A DNA stretch of 34,544 nt from Oscillospiraceae bacterium. Its GTDB lineage: Bacteria; Bacillota; Clostridia; Oscillospirales; Oscillospiraceae. The notes beneath the pieces were generated by a model. That model was not told the origin of the DNA and did no database searches. It saw only the letters and a program-made list of their open reading frames with translations. The translations under genes and the position numbers were made by a program. Every line of letters begins with the position of its first letter. The first letter of the stretch is position 1. Positions 15,735 through 24,870 of the stretch are shown one piece after another. The stretch lies in contig JAFRDQ010000147.1 of assembly GCA_017411225.1 (NCBI GenBank), positions 1 to 34,544 of the forward strand. The letters run 5' to 3'.

Positions 15735-15773
15735 CCGAAGCGTCCGATCAGGGAGCTTCGGTTTTTATTTTTC
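15735..15773 (+). terminator. riboswitch expression-platform terminator
   Basis: CCGAAGC (15735-15741) pairs with GCTTCGG (15755-15761), with an inner TCC/GGA extension, followed by TTTTTATTTTTC. It would be the off-state structure of the TPP riboswitch. The 170 nt from here to thiW hold no gene that I can support. Confidence 0.85.
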
Positions 15774-15943
15774 TTTTGAAGGGAGGGAACGGCAGTTTCC
15801 GCACAGCGGCAGGCAGGAGGGGAGCGCCTCAGGTCTGAAAAACAGCGAGGGAAGCCGTGTTCCGGCGTGAGAGGAGACCAGCAAGTCTCGACCGACAATC
15901 GGAAGCGACGCACAGCCGTTTCGTCATTCAAAGGAGAATCATT

Positions 15944-16474
15944 ATGAACAAATCCAATACCCGCAAGCTGGCGCTGGCCGCCGTCTTTACCGCCGTCGCT
16001 GTGGTGGGAAGCCTGTTTTCCTTCCCGGTGTTCGGCAGCCGCTGCGCCCCGGTGCAGCACATCGTGAACATCCTCTGCGCCGTGTTCCTCGGCCCCGCCT
16101 GGGGCGTGGGGGTGGCCTTCGCCGCGAGCCTGCTGCGAAATCTTTTCGGCCTCGGCAGTCTCATGGCCTTTCCCGGCAGCATGATCGGCGCGCTGCTCTG
16201 CGGCCTCGCCTACAAGGCCATGAAGGGCAAGAGCGCCGCTCTTCCCGTGACGCTGCTGGCGGAGATCTTCGGCACCGGCGTGCTCGGCGGACTCTGCGCC
16301 TATCCGGTGGCGACGCTGTTCATGAACGTGGACGCCGCAGCCGTGGCGTTCTATGCCTATATCATCCCGTTCCTGATCTCCACCACCGGCGGCAGCATCA
16401 TCGCCGGTCTCGTCATCGCGGCGCTGCAGTCCGGCGGCGTTCTCGGCAAAATGCAGGCGACGCTGGAGGCTTGA
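15944..16474 (+). CDS. thiW: ThiW, thiazole ECF transporter S component
   Basis: 176 residues from ATG 15944 with AAGGAG 7 nt before it; an upstream in-frame extension lacks a ribosome binding site and is not conserved-looking. The protein is hydrophobic with five to six membrane helices and the ThiW signatures VQHIVNILCAVFLGPAWGVG and FPGSMIGALLCGL. ThiW is the substrate-binding S component of an energy-coupling-factor importer for the thiazole precursor of thiamin; the shared EcfAAT module must be encoded elsewhere. Its position directly behind the TPP riboswitch and before thiM, which phosphorylates the imported thiazole alcohol, supports the call. Confidence 0.92.
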   Translation: MNKSNTRKLALAAVFTAVAVVGSLFSFPVFGSRCAPVQHIVNILCAVFLGPAWGVGVAFAASLLRNLFGLGSLMAFPGSMIGALLCGLAYKAMKGKSAALPVTLLAEIFGTGVLGGLCAYPVATLFMNVDAAAVAFYAYIIPFLISTTGGSIIAGLVIAALQSGGVLGKMQATLEA

Positions 16475-16495
16475 CGCCGGAAAAAGGAGCTTTCC

Positions 16496-17290
16496 ATGTC
16501 TTCTGAATTTCTTGAACATGTTCGTCGTATGCGCCCGGTGGTGCATACGATCACAAACTATGTCACGGCCAACGACTGCGCGAACCTGCTCCTGGCCGCG
16601 GGCGCTTCGCCCATCATGGCGGACGCCCCGGAGGAGACCGCGCAGATCGCCGCCATGGCGGACGCGCTGGTGCTGAACCTCGGCACGCTCAGCGCCTCCA
16701 AAAAAGAGGCCATGCTCCTCGCCGGAAAGGCGGCCGCAGCCGCGGGCAGACCCATCGTGCTCGATCCCGTGGGCGTCGGCGCTTCCGATTTTCGCCGCGA
16801 CGCCGCAGGGCTGCTGCTCGCCGAGGCGCGCCCCACGGTCATCCGCGGCAACCGGAGCGAGATCCGCGCCCTGCTCACCGGCGAGACCGGGGAGCGCGGC
16901 GTCGATACCGCCGACCTGCCGGTGCACGGCGCGGAGACGGCGCAAAAGCTGGCAAGACAGACCGGAGCGGTGGTTCTGCAGACCGGCGAAATTGACATAG
17001 CGACCGACGGCGAGCGCGTCCTTCAGATCCCCGGCGGCAGTGAGCTGCTCTGCCTCGTGACGGGCGCGGGCTGTATGCTCAGCGCGCTCACCGGCGCGTT
17101 TCTGGCCGCAAACCCGGACCAGCCCCTTCTGGCTGCGGCCGCGGCGGCGGAGACGATGAGCGTCTGCGCCGAGATCGCCCAAAAGCGTCTGCGCACCGGC
17201 GAGGGGAACGCGAGCTTTCGCACCCGGCTCATCGACGCCATGTGCAGTCTGACGCCGGAGATTTTCAGGAAATGGAGACAGGAAGCATGA
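16496..17290 (+). CDS. thiM: hydroxyethylthiazole kinase ThiM
   Basis: 264 residues, normal for the family, with AAAAAGGAG upstream. It phosphorylates 4-methyl-5-(2-hydroxyethyl)thiazole with ATP. Ribokinase-like fold signatures are visible: HTITNYVTANDCAN near the start, DPVGVGAS, IRGNRSEI, and the anion-hole/catalytic motif TGAGCMLSA with Cys193. It acts on thiazole imported through ThiW and supplies thiazole phosphate to ThiE. The stop overlaps the thiE start by 4 nt (ATGA), so the two are probably translationally coupled. Confidence 0.95.
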   Translation: MSSEFLEHVRRMRPVVHTITNYVTANDCANLLLAAGASPIMADAPEETAQIAAMADALVLNLGTLSASKKEAMLLAGKAAAAAGRPIVLDPVGVGASDFRRDAAGLLLAEARPTVIRGNRSEIRALLTGETGERGVDTADLPVHGAETAQKLARQTGAVVLQTGEIDIATDGERVLQIPGGSELLCLVTGAGCMLSALTGAFLAANPDQPLLAAAAAAETMSVCAEIAQKRLRTGEGNASFRTRLIDAMCSLTPEIFRKWRQEA

Positions 17291-17928
17291 GCAACTGCAA
17301 ACCGGAGTGGATGCGGCTCTACGCCGTCACAGATCGCGCCTGGGTGGGGGAGCAGACCCTCCTTGAACAGGTGGAGTCCGCCCTGCGCGGCGGCGTCACC
17401 TGCGTGCAGCTGCGGGAAAAGGAGCTGGACGAGACCGCCTTTCTCGCCGAGGCGAAGGCGCTCAAAGCCCTCTGTCAGAGCTATGGCGTGCCGCTGATCA
17501 TCAACGACAATGTCGCCGTCGCCCTCGCCTGTGACGCCGACGGCGTTCACGTCGGCCAGAGCGACATGCAGGCGAAGGACGTCCGCGCCCTTTTGGGGCC
17601 GGACAAGATCCTCGGCGTCACGGCCAAGACCGTGGAGCAGGCCATGGCGGCGCAGGCGGCAGGGGCGGACTATCTCGGCACCGGCGCGTTTTTTGTGACG
17701 GACACGAAAAAGGACGCCCTGCCCATCACGCATGAGACCGCCCGCGCCATCACCGCGGCGGTGGACATCCCCGTCACGGGCATCGGCGGCATCACCCCGG
17801 ATAATCTGGACACGCTGCAGGGCCTCGGGCTCGACGGCGTTGCACTGGTGAGCGCGATTTTCTCCGCCCCGGATATCGAGCAGCGCTGCAGAGAGCTGAG
17901 AGAGCGCTGGATGTTCGATGAAAAATGA
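17287..17928 (+). CDS. thiE: thiamine-phosphate synthase ThiE
   Basis: 213 residues starting in an ATGA overlap with thiM. It condenses hydroxymethylpyrimidine diphosphate and thiazole phosphate into thiamin phosphate. TIM-barrel motifs are intact: VQLREKELDE, LIINDNVAVAL, DGVHVGQSDM, GVTAKT, GTGAFF and TGIGGITPDN. A short hairpin and about 100 nt separate it from thiD. Confidence 0.95.
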   Translation: MSNCKPEWMRLYAVTDRAWVGEQTLLEQVESALRGGVTCVQLREKELDETAFLAEAKALKALCQSYGVPLIINDNVAVALACDADGVHVGQSDMQAKDVRALLGPDKILGVTAKTVEQAMAAQAAGADYLGTGAFFVTDTKKDALPITHETARAITAAVDIPVTGIGGITPDNLDTLQGLGLDGVALVSAIFSAPDIEQRCRELRERWMFDEK

Positions 17929-17934
17929 ATAAAC

Positions 17935-17951
17935 CGCCGCGTCATGCGGCG
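17935..17951 (+). other. small hairpin in the thiE-thiD gap
   Basis: CGCCGC (17935-17940) pairs with GCGGCG (17946-17951), loop GTCAT, just after the thiE stop. There is no U-tract; it could stabilise the upstream mRNA or attenuate thiD-cytX. Confidence 0.3.
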
Positions 17952-18027
17952 ATTTCGCGGCAGATTGGGGGCACCACCTTCTGTCGCGTAACAAAAGTTA
18001 ATGCGTCTCAGGAAAGGAGAAAACAGT

Positions 18028-18834
18028 ATGAGAACAGCATTATCCATCGCTGGAAGCGATTCCAGCGGAGGCGCCGGGATTCAGGCCGATCTGAAAACCA
18101 TGACCATGAACGGCGTGTTCGCCATGAGCGCGGTCACCGCGCTCACCGCGCAGAACACTACAGGCGTTCGCAGCGTCATGGAGGCGACCCCGGCGTTTCT
18201 GGCAGACGAGCTGGACGCGGTGTTTGAAGACATCCGTCCCGACGCGGTCAAAACCGGGATGGTATCGTCCTCGGCCCTGATCCGAGTCATCGCGCAGAAG
18301 CTCCGGCAGTATGAGGCAGAGCACATCGTGGTCGACCCCGTCATGGTCGCCACCAGCGGGGCGCGCCTGCTCGCGGAGGAGGCCCTGCAGACGCTGAAAA
18401 CCGAGCTCCTGCCCTTGGCCGAGGTGGTCACGCCGAACATCCCGGAGGCGGAGATCCTCTCGGACAGGACGATCACCAACGCCGAGGAGATGCGCGATGC
18501 CGCAAAGTGCATCCATGACGCCTACGGCTGCGCCGTGCTCTTAATGGGCGGGCACCGCGTGAACGACGCCAATGACCTTCTCTATGACGGCGTGACCTTC
18601 ACATGGTTCGAGGGCCGCCGCATCGACAATCCCAACACCCACGGCACCGGCTGCACGCTCTCGAGCGCCATCGCCGCGAATCTCGCCAAGGGCTTTGCGC
18701 TGCCGGAGTCTGTGCGCCGCGCCAAGGACTATATCTCCGGCGCGCTGGCGGCCATGCTCGATATGGGGCAGGGCAGCGGCCCGATGAACCACGCCTTCGA
18801 CCTGCAGGGCGAGTTCAAAAAGGAGGCGCGCTGA
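18028..18834 (+). CDS. thiD: hydroxymethylpyrimidine (phosphate) kinase ThiD
   Basis: 268 residues from ATG 18028, chosen over the ATG at 18001 because GAAAGGAG lies 8 nt before it and the product then begins MRTALSIAGSDSSGGAGIQ, the usual ThiD N-terminus. It phosphorylates HMP and HMP-phosphate to HMP diphosphate. Ribokinase-family motifs DPVMVATSGARLL and NTHGTGCTLSSAIAANL are intact. cytX follows after 1 nt. Confidence 0.95.
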   Translation: MRTALSIAGSDSSGGAGIQADLKTMTMNGVFAMSAVTALTAQNTTGVRSVMEATPAFLADELDAVFEDIRPDAVKTGMVSSSALIRVIAQKLRQYEAEHIVVDPVMVATSGARLLAEEALQTLKTELLPLAEVVTPNIPEAEILSDRTITNAEEMRDAAKCIHDAYGCAVLLMGGHRVNDANDLLYDGVTFTWFEGRRIDNPNTHGTGCTLSSAIAANLAKGFALPESVRRAKDYISGALAAMLDMGQGSGPMNHAFDLQGEFKKEAR

Positions 18835-18835
18835 C

Positions 18836-19994
18836 ATGGAAAAACGCACCTCTCTGTTTGAAAACGGCCTGATCTGGTTTGGCGCTGGCGTCTCCATCGC
18901 GGAGATTGTCACCGGCACCTATCTGGCGCCGCTGGGCTTCGGCAAGGGCGTCGCGGCGATTCTGCTGCCATCTGATCGGCTGCGTGCTGCTGTATCTCGC
19001 CGGCCATATGGGCGGCGTGCTGCGCCGCAGCGCCATGGAGACGACCAAGCTCAGCTTCGGCCAGAAGGGCGCGCTGCTCTTCGCCGTGCTGAACATTCTC
19101 CAGCTCGTCGGCTGGACGGGCATCATGATCTATGACGGGGCCCTGGCTGCTGATACGATCTTCGGCGTGGGCCGCTGGGTCTGGTGCCTTGTCATCGGGG
19201 CGCTGATCATCCTCTGGATCCTGATCGGCATCCAGAACCTCGGCAAGGTCAACACCGTGAGCATGGCGGCGCTGTTTCTGCTCACGATTGTGCTGAGCGT
19301 CGTGGTGTTTCGCGGCGGCGCGGCGCCCTCCGGCGAGAGCATGAGCTTCGGCGCGGCGGTGGAGCTCTCGGTGGCCATGCCGCTGAGCTGGCTGCCGCTC
19401 ATCAGCGACTATACCCGCGAGGCAAAGGAGCCGAAGAAGGCCGCCGCCGTCAGCGCGCTGGTCTACGGCCTTGTCAGCTGCTGGATGTATCTGATCGGCA
19501 TGGGCGCCGCGATCTTCACCGGAGAATATGACATTGCGCTCGTCATGGTGCGGGCCGGTCTCGGCGTCGCGGGCCTTCTGATCATCGTCTTTTCCACCGT
19601 CACGACCACCTTTCTGGACGCCTACAGCGCCGGCGTCTCCGCCGAGACGGTCTTCCCGAAGGCCTCCGGCAAATGGATCGCCGTCGGGGCTGCCGTTCTG
19701 GGCACGATCGGTGCGATCGTGTTTCCCATGGACGATATCACCGACTTTCTCTATCTCATCGGCTCGGTCTTTGCGCCCATGGTCGCCATCCAGATTGCGG
19801 ACTTCTTCCTCCTGCATCGGGATGACACGGCCAAGGCCGTGAGCCTGCGCAATCTGATCCTCTGGGCGATCGGCTTTGTGCTCTACCGCCTGCTCATGCG
19901 GGTGGATCTCCCGGTCGGAAACACGCTGCCGGACATGGTGATCACCGCGCTGCTCTGCTGCGTCGTGCACGCCGTCGCTCCAAAGAAATCATGA
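18836..19994 (+). pseudogene. cytX: cytX, HMP permease, frameshifted
   Basis: The ATG at 18836 follows AAAGGAGG. The first 44 residues (to VAAILL) are in one frame; the rest, from HLIGCVLLYLAGHMGG to the stop at 19994, is in another. The shift is at about 18967-18969, where CTGCTG is followed directly by CCAT. Family members read ILLGHLIG here, so restoring two G would give an intact protein of about 386 residues with 12 membrane helices. CytX belongs to the NCS1 transporter family, is typically in TPP-riboswitch operons, and is assigned to hydroxymethylpyrimidine uptake. The rest of the gene shows no other damage, so the lesion is either very recent or a sequencing/assembly error. Confidence 0.88.
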
Positions 19995-20026
19995 GCCCCG
20001 GTTGGGGAGTCTGTCACCTTCTGCCG

Positions 20027-20064
20027 GAATCGTCTGCTTCTCCGGAGGCAGACGATTCTGCTTT
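20027..20064 (+). terminator. terminator of thi operon
   Basis: A perfect 11-bp stem (20027-20037 with 20048-20058, core GAATCGTCTGC), a 10-nt loop and then TGCTTTTG, 33 nt after the cytX stop. Confidence 0.8.
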
Positions 20065-20095
20065 TGCATTCCGGAACGGAAGAAAAAGAACAGGC

Positions 20096-20124
20096 TTGAC
20101 AGATAATGGCAAAGAGAGTAAAAT
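20096..20124 (+). promoter_or_regulatory. sigma-A promoter of trp operon
   Basis: Consensus TTGACA (20096-20101), exactly 17 nt, then TAAAAT (20119-20124), just upstream of the T-box leader. Confidence 0.85.
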
Positions 20125-20149
20125 ATTCTCACAATCAAATTGAAACCGT

Positions 20150-20391
20150 AGATGCGGGAGTAAAGATCAGAGATGCGCGCACAGAGAGTCCGGGCGGCTG
20201 AGAGCCGGATCGCAGCAGCTGATCACAATGGTCCGCGGAGGGCGCAGTGAAAGCTACGACGTCAGGCACGCGTCAGATGCCGGGAGTATGATGGTACTCT
20301 GCTGAGCGCACGGGCAAAACCGTGAATCAAGGTGGCACCGCGGATTGAATCAATTCGTCCTTGACAGAATCATTTCTGTCAGGGATTTTTT
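20150..20391 (+). ncRNA. T-box leader, Trp specifier (UGG)
   Basis: The T-box bulge motif AAGGTGGCACCGCG sits at 20329-20342. Stem I is recognisable: GCGGG then AGTA (5' side of the specifier loop), GATCAG pairing with CTGATC, an AGAGAG bulge and a CCGG-closed apical hairpin. On the 3' side of the specifier loop, ACAATGG is followed by TCCGC, which closes the base helix, so the specifier codon is TGG at 20229-20231. Uncharged tRNA-Trp binding would stabilise the antiterminator and allow trpE transcription. The specifier matches the downstream genes. Confidence 0.93.
20358..20391 (+). terminator. T-box leader terminator
   Basis: A 12-bp stem (20358-20369 with 20374-20385, one G-U), loop of 4 nt and a T6 run. 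Its left arm follows the T-box sequence, as expected for the mutually exclusive antiterminator. Confidence 0.85.
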
Positions 20392-20416
20392 GTTTTTAAA
20401 TGGAGGTGGAAACACC

Positions 20417-21880
20417 ATGATCAAGCCGGAACTGGAGGCGCTGCGCAGTCTCGCGGAGAGCGGGAGCTATGACGTTGCGCCGATCAGCATGGAGCTGCTG
20501 AGCGATGTGCGCACGCCGATCGAGGCTCTGCGCATTCTGCTGAACGTCAGCCGCCACTGCTATCTGCTCGAGAGCGCCGGAGACAACGAAAACTGGGGAC
20601 GCTACACCTTCCTCGGCTATGACCCCAAGCTGTGCATCTCCTGTCTCAACGGCGTCGTCTCCGTGGACGGCATGGAGATCGAGACGGATCATCCCGGCAA
20701 ATACATCCGCCAGATCCTCTCAAAGCACCGCAGCCCCCGCATGGCAGACCTGCCGCCGTTCACCGGCGGGCTCGTGGGCTACTTCGCCTACAACTATCTG
20801 AAGTACTCCGAGCCGACGCTCCGTCTGGACGCCGGGGACACCGAGCAGTTTCAGGACTGCGACCTGATGCTCTTCGACAAGGTGATCGCCTTTGACAATT
20901 TCCGCCAGAAGCTGATCCTGATCGCCAATGTGCACCTGAAGGATCTGGAGACCGACTATCACCGGGCGGTGCTGGAGCTGGAGCATATGGCCGAGCTGAT
21001 CCGCAGCGGAGAGCCGAAGCGCATCATCAACGGCAGGCGAACCTCTCCGATGCGCGCGCTGTTCTCCAAAGAGGAGTTCTGCGCGCTGGTGGAGCGCGCA
21101 AAGCGGCATATCTATGAGGGCGACATTTTCCAGATCGTCCTCTCCAACCGGCTGGAGGCGGACTATGAGGGCAGCCTCTTCAACACCTACCGCGTGCTGC
21201 GCACGCTCAACCCCTCGCCCTACATGTTCTATTTCTCCGGCTCCGATATGGAGGTGGCGGGAGCCTCTCCGGAGACGCTGGTCAAGCTGCGCGACGGCGT
21301 TCTGTACACCTTTCCCCTGGCCGGAACCAGACCGCGAGGGAAGACCCCGGCGGAGGATCAGGCGCTGGAGGCGGAGCTTCTGGCAGACCCCAAGGAGCTC
21401 GCGGAGCACAACATGCTGGTGGATCTGGGCCGAAACGACATTGGCAGACTCAGCAAATTCGGCACAGTCTCCGTTGAGCGCTATCACGAGGTGCTGCGCT
21501 TTTCCCACGTGATGCACATCGGCTCCACCGTGCGCGGCGAGCTGCGAAACGACATGGACGCGCTGGACGCGATCGACGCGATTCTCCCGGCGGGCACGCT
21601 CTCCGGCGCGCCGAAGCTCAGAGCCTGCCAGCTGATCCATGATCTGGAACAGAACAAGCGCGGCATCTACGGCGGCGCCATCGGCTATATCGACTTCACC
21701 GGAAATCTGGATACCTGCATCGCCATCCGCATCGCTTATCAGAAAAACGGCAAGGTCTTTGTCCGCAGCGGCGCGGGTATCGTGGCCGACTCCGTGCCGG
21801 AGACCGAATATCAGGAGTGCCTGAACAAGGCCGCCGCTGTGGCGCGGGCGCTGGAGCTGGCAGAGGAGGAGAACGCATGA
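20417..21880 (+). CDS. trpE: anthranilate synthase component I TrpE
   Basis: 487 residues from ATG 20417 with TGGAGGTGG upstream; an in-frame extension from 20345 lies inside the leader terminator. It makes anthranilate from chorismate with ammonia from TrpG. The N-terminal LLES feedback motif (CYLLESAGDNENWGRY) is present, suggesting tryptophan inhibition. The chorismate-binding domain has PSPYMFYF, ASPETLVKL, PLAGTRPRG, AEHNMLVDLGRNDIG and LPAGTLSGAPK. GRNDIG, LRFSHVMHIGS and the trp context favour TrpE over PabB. Overlaps trpG by 4 nt. Confidence 0.96.
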   Translation: MIKPELEALRSLAESGSYDVAPISMELLSDVRTPIEALRILLNVSRHCYLLESAGDNENWGRYTFLGYDPKLCISCLNGVVSVDGMEIETDHPGKYIRQILSKHRSPRMADLPPFTGGLVGYFAYNYLKYSEPTLRLDAGDTEQFQDCDLMLFDKVIAFDNFRQKLILIANVHLKDLETDYHRAVLELEHMAELIRSGEPKRIINGRRTSPMRALFSKEEFCALVERAKRHIYEGDIFQIVLSNRLEADYEGSLFNTYRVLRTLNPSPYMFYFSGSDMEVAGASPETLVKLRDGVLYTFPLAGTRPRGKTPAEDQALEAELLADPKELAEHNMLVDLGRNDIGRLSKFGTVSVERYHEVLRFSHVMHIGSTVRGELRNDMDALDAIDAILPAGTLSGAPKLRACQLIHDLEQNKRGIYGGAIGYIDFTGNLDTCIAIRIAYQKNGKVFVRSGAGIVADSVPETEYQECLNKAAAVARALELAEEENA

Positions 21881-22461
21881 TCTTACTGGTGGATAATTAC
21901 GACAGCTTTTCCTACAACCTGTTTCAATTGGTCGGCGCCATCGAGCCGGAGATCCGCGTGGTGCGCAACGACGCCATGACAGCGGCGGAGATTCGCTCCC
22001 TGCATCCCGAGGCGATCATCCTCTCGCCGGGGCCGGGAAGGCCGGAGGACGCCGGCGTCTGCATCGACTGTGTGCGCATCTGCGGCGCCGAGATCCCGAT
22101 CCTCGGCGTCTGCCTCGGCCATCAGGCCATCTGCACCGCCTTCGGGGCGACGGTCTCCTATGCCAAAACCCTCATGCACAGCAAGCAGTCTGTCATTCAG
22201 GCGGACCCGGACTCGCCGCTGTTTCAGTCCTGCCCGGAGCAGATGCCGGTGGCGCGGTATCACTCTCTCGCGGCGATCGCGGACACCATGCCGGATTGCC
22301 TCAAAATCACCGCCAGAGCCGACGACGGGGAAATCATGGCGGTGCAGCACAGGGAGTATCCCATTTTCGGCGTCCAGTTCCATCCGGAGAGCATCATGAC
22401 GCCGGACGGCAGGCAGATGTTAATAAACTTCATCGAATATGCAAGGAGGCAAATGAAATGA
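21877..22461 (+). CDS. trpG: anthranilate synthase glutamine amidotransferase TrpG
   Basis: 194 residues starting in an ATGA overlap with trpE. A class I glutamine amidotransferase that releases ammonia for Trp[11 protein letters not shown] at the N-terminus, nucleophile Cys79 in GVCLGHQAI, and His169/Glu171 in FHPESIM. It may also serve PabB, as TrpG/PabA often does in Firmicutes; no pab genes are in view. Overlaps trpD by 4 nt. Confidence 0.95.
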   Translation: MILLVDNYDSFSYNLFQLVGAIEPEIRVVRNDAMTAAEIRSLHPEAIILSPGPGRPEDAGVCIDCVRICGAEIPILGVCLGHQAICTAFGATVSYAKTLMHSKQSVIQADPDSPLFQSCPEQMPVARYHSLAAIADTMPDCLKITARADDGEIMAVQHREYPIFGVQFHPESIMTPDGRQMLINFIEYARRQMK

Positions 22462-23474
22462 TCCGCGAAGCCATTATGAAGATCGTAAACAAGGAGGATC
22501 TCACCTATGACGAGGCCTATACCGTCATGAACGAGATCATGTCCGGCGCGACCAGCGCCACGCAGAACGCGGCCTTTCTCGCCGCGCTGAGCACCAAGAG
22601 CACCAAGGCCGAGACCACCGACGAGATCGCGGGCTGCGCCGCCGCCATGCGGGAGCTCGCCACGCCCGTGGAGACCGGGCTCGACACGCTCGAGATCGTG
22701 GGCACCGGCGGCGACCATGCGGGCAGCTTCAACATCTCCACCACCGCGGCCATCATCCTCGCCGCCGGCGGCGTCTATGTCACGAAGCACGGCAACCGCG
22801 CCGCCAGCTCTCAGAGCGGCACCGCCGACTGTCAGGAGGCGCTGTGCATCAACATCGACCTCACGCCGGAGCAGTGCGCGGCGCTGCTGCGGGAGACCAA
22901 TTTCTGCTTCATGTTCGCCCAGAAATACCACAGCTCCATGAAATACGTCGGCCCCATCCGCAAGGAGCTCGGCATCCGCACGGTGTTCAACATCCTCGGC
23001 CCCATCACGAACCCGGCAAGACCGAAATACATGCTGCTGGGCGTCTATGACGAGAGTCTGGTCAAGCCGCTGGCGCGTGTGCTCACCAGCCTCGGCGTGC
23101 AGCAGGGTCTGGTGGTCTATGGGCAGGATAAGCTCGATGAGCTCTCCATCAGCGCCCCCACCACGGTCTGCGAATTTTCAAACGGCGTCTATAAGGACTA
23201 TATCCTGATCCCGGAGCTGTTCGGCCTGCAGAGCGCGAAAAAAAGCGACATCGTCGGCGGCACGCCCGCGGAAAACGCGCAGATCACGCGCGAGATTTTA
23301 AGCGGCGCGCAGGGGCCGAAGCGCGACGTCGTGCTGCTCAATGCCGGCGCCGCCTTCTACGCAGCAGGCGCTGCCAAGAGCATCGCCGCCGGAATCGACC
23401 GGGCGGCGGAGCTCATCGACTCCGGCGCCGCCATGGCGAAGCTCGAGCAGATCGTTGAGGCGTCCAACCGATGA
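22458..23474 (+). CDS. trpD: anthranilate phosphoribosyltransferase TrpD
   Basis: 338 residues. The start at 22458 lies in an ATGA overlap with trpG and follows AAGGAGG. It transfers phosphoribose from PRPP to anthranilate. Signature blocks are intact: [15 protein letters not shown] (PRPP/diphosphate loop), [20 protein letters not shown] and [10 protein letters not shown]. Not fused to trpG, unlike in enterobacteria. Confidence 0.96.
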   Translation: MIREAIMKIVNKEDLTYDEAYTVMNEIMSGATSATQNAAFLAALSTKSTKAETTDEIAGCAAAMRELATPVETGLDTLEIVGTGGDHAGSFNISTTAAIILAAGGVYVTKHGNRAASSQSGTADCQEALCINIDLTPEQCAALLRETNFCFMFAQKYHSSMKYVGPIRKELGIRTVFNILGPITNPARPKYMLLGVYDESLVKPLARVLTSLGVQQGLVVYGQDKLDELSISAPTTVCEFSNGVYKDYILIPELFGLQSAKKSDIVGGTPAENAQITREILSGAQGPKRDVVLLNAGAAFYAAGAAKSIAAGIDRAAELIDSGAAMAKLEQIVEASNR

Positions 23475-24265
23475 GCGCGGACATCCTCGAGACCATCGCC
23501 GCGGCGAGCCGCCTCCTCGTTCAGGAAAAGCGGAAAACAAAGCCGCTGGAGCGCCTGCAATCCGAGGCGCTCGCCATGCCCTGCGATACCGGCTTTCCGT
23601 TTGAGGCCGCCCTGCGGGGGCAGGACATGGCCTTCATCTGCGAGTGCAAAAAGGCGTCCCCCTCCAAGGGGCTGATCGCGCCGGAGTTTCCGTATCTGGA
23701 GATCGCGAAGGCCTATGAGACCGCGGGCGCGGCGGCGATTTCCGTTCTGACGGAGCCGAGGTGGTTCCTCGGCAAAGACGCATACCTGCGGGAGATCTCG
23801 TCCGCGGTCTCCGCGCCCTGCCTGCGCAAGGATTTCACCGTGGACGCCTACATGCTCTATGAGGCAAAGACCCTCGGCGCGGCGGCGGTGCTGCTGATCT
23901 GCTCGCTGCTGGACGCGAAGACGCTCGCGGCGTACATCGGGATCTGCGACAGCCTCGGCCTCTCCGCGCTGGTGGAGGCGCACGACGAGCGGGAGATCCG
24001 CATGGCCGCGGATTGCGGCGCGAGAGTGATCGGCGTGAACAACCGCAACTTGCGCAGCTTCACCGTGGACATGGAAAACAGCGCCCGCCTGCGCCGGTGT
24101 GCGCCGAAGGACGTGCTCTTCGTCGCTGAGAGCGGCATCCGCACGCCGGAGGACGTGGATCGGCTGCGGCAGGCGGACATTCACGCCGTGCTCATCGGCG
24201 AGACGCTCATGCGCGCCGAGGACAAGGCCGCCATGCTGCGCCGTCTGCGAGGTGAGAGCATATGA
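23471..24265 (+). CDS. trpC: indole-3-glycerol phosphate synthase TrpC
   Basis: 264 residues, starting in an ATGA overlap with trpD. A TIM-barrel enzyme that closes the indole ring from CdRP. Active-site motifs include [13 protein letters not shown] (catalytic Lys), [26 protein letters not shown] and FVAESGI. Monofunctional: trpF is a separate gene that overlaps it by 4 nt. Confidence 0.96.
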   Translation: MSADILETIAAASRLLVQEKRKTKPLERLQSEALAMPCDTGFPFEAALRGQDMAFICECKKASPSKGLIAPEFPYLEIAKAYETAGAAAISVLTEPRWFLGKDAYLREISSAVSAPCLRKDFTVDAYMLYEAKTLGAAAVLLICSLLDAKTLAAYIGICDSLGLSALVEAHDEREIRMAADCGARVIGVNNRNLRSFTVDMENSARLRRCAPKDVLFVAESGIRTPEDVDRLRQADIHAVLIGETLMRAEDKAAMLRRLRGESI

Positions 24266-24870
24266 TCGTCAAATTATGCGGCATGCGCCGCGTGGAGGAT
24301 ATCGAGGGCGTAAACCGCGCGAGGCCGGACTTTGCGGGCACGATCTGCAGCCCCGGCTTCCGGCGGAGCGTCACTATTGATACGGCGGGGCAGATGCGCG
24401 CCGCCCTCGATCCGGGCATCCCGCTCGTGGGCGTGTTCGTAAACGAGGAGATCGTGCGCATCCGCGCGTTTCTCGCCGCCGGGATCATTCAGGTCGTGCA
24501 GCTGCACGGCGCCGAGGACGCCGCGTATCTGGAGCGGCTGCGGCAGGTGACCGACGCCCCGATCTTCAAGGCCTTTCAGATCAGGCAGAAAAGCGATATG
24601 ACTGCCGCCATGCAAAGCCCGGCGGACCGGATTTTGCTCGACAGCGGCACGGGCAGCGGCGAAATGCTGGACTGGTCGCGTCTTACGGAGCTTCAGAGAC
24701 CGTTCCTGCTGGCGGGCGGGCTCACGCCGGAGAACGTGACCGCGGCTCTGGCGCAGGTTCGCCCGGCGGGTGTGGACGTGAGCTCCGGCGTCGAGACCGA
24801 CGGATGGAAGGACGCAGAAAAAATGGCGCGCTTTGTTGCCGCGTGCCGCAATTGGGAGGAAACACTATGA
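24262..24870 (+). CDS. trpF: phosphoribosylanthranilate isomerase TrpF
   Basis: 202 residues starting in an ATGA overlap with trpC. It isomerises phosphoribosylanthranilate to CdRP. The motif KLCGMRR carries the catalytic Cys, with the general acid Asp expected in the [11 protein letters not shown] block. [20 protein letters not shown] and [10 protein letters not shown] are also present. It is slightly shorter than average but has all blocks. Confidence 0.94.
   Translation: MIVKLCGMRRVEDIEGVNRARPDFAGTICSPGFRRSVTIDTAGQMRAALDPGIPLVGVFVNEEIVRIRAFLAAGIIQVVQLHGAEDAAYLERLRQVTDAPIFKAFQIRQKSDMTAAMQSPADRILLDSGTGSGEMLDWSRLTELQRPFLLAGGLTPENVTAALAQVRPAGVDVSSGVETDGWKDAEKMARFVAACRNWEETL

Noticed and set aside
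15704..17182. 492-codon minus frame opposite thiW-thiM
   Set aside because: Shadow of GC-rich coding on the + strand; also overlaps the riboswitch and has no coding signatures.
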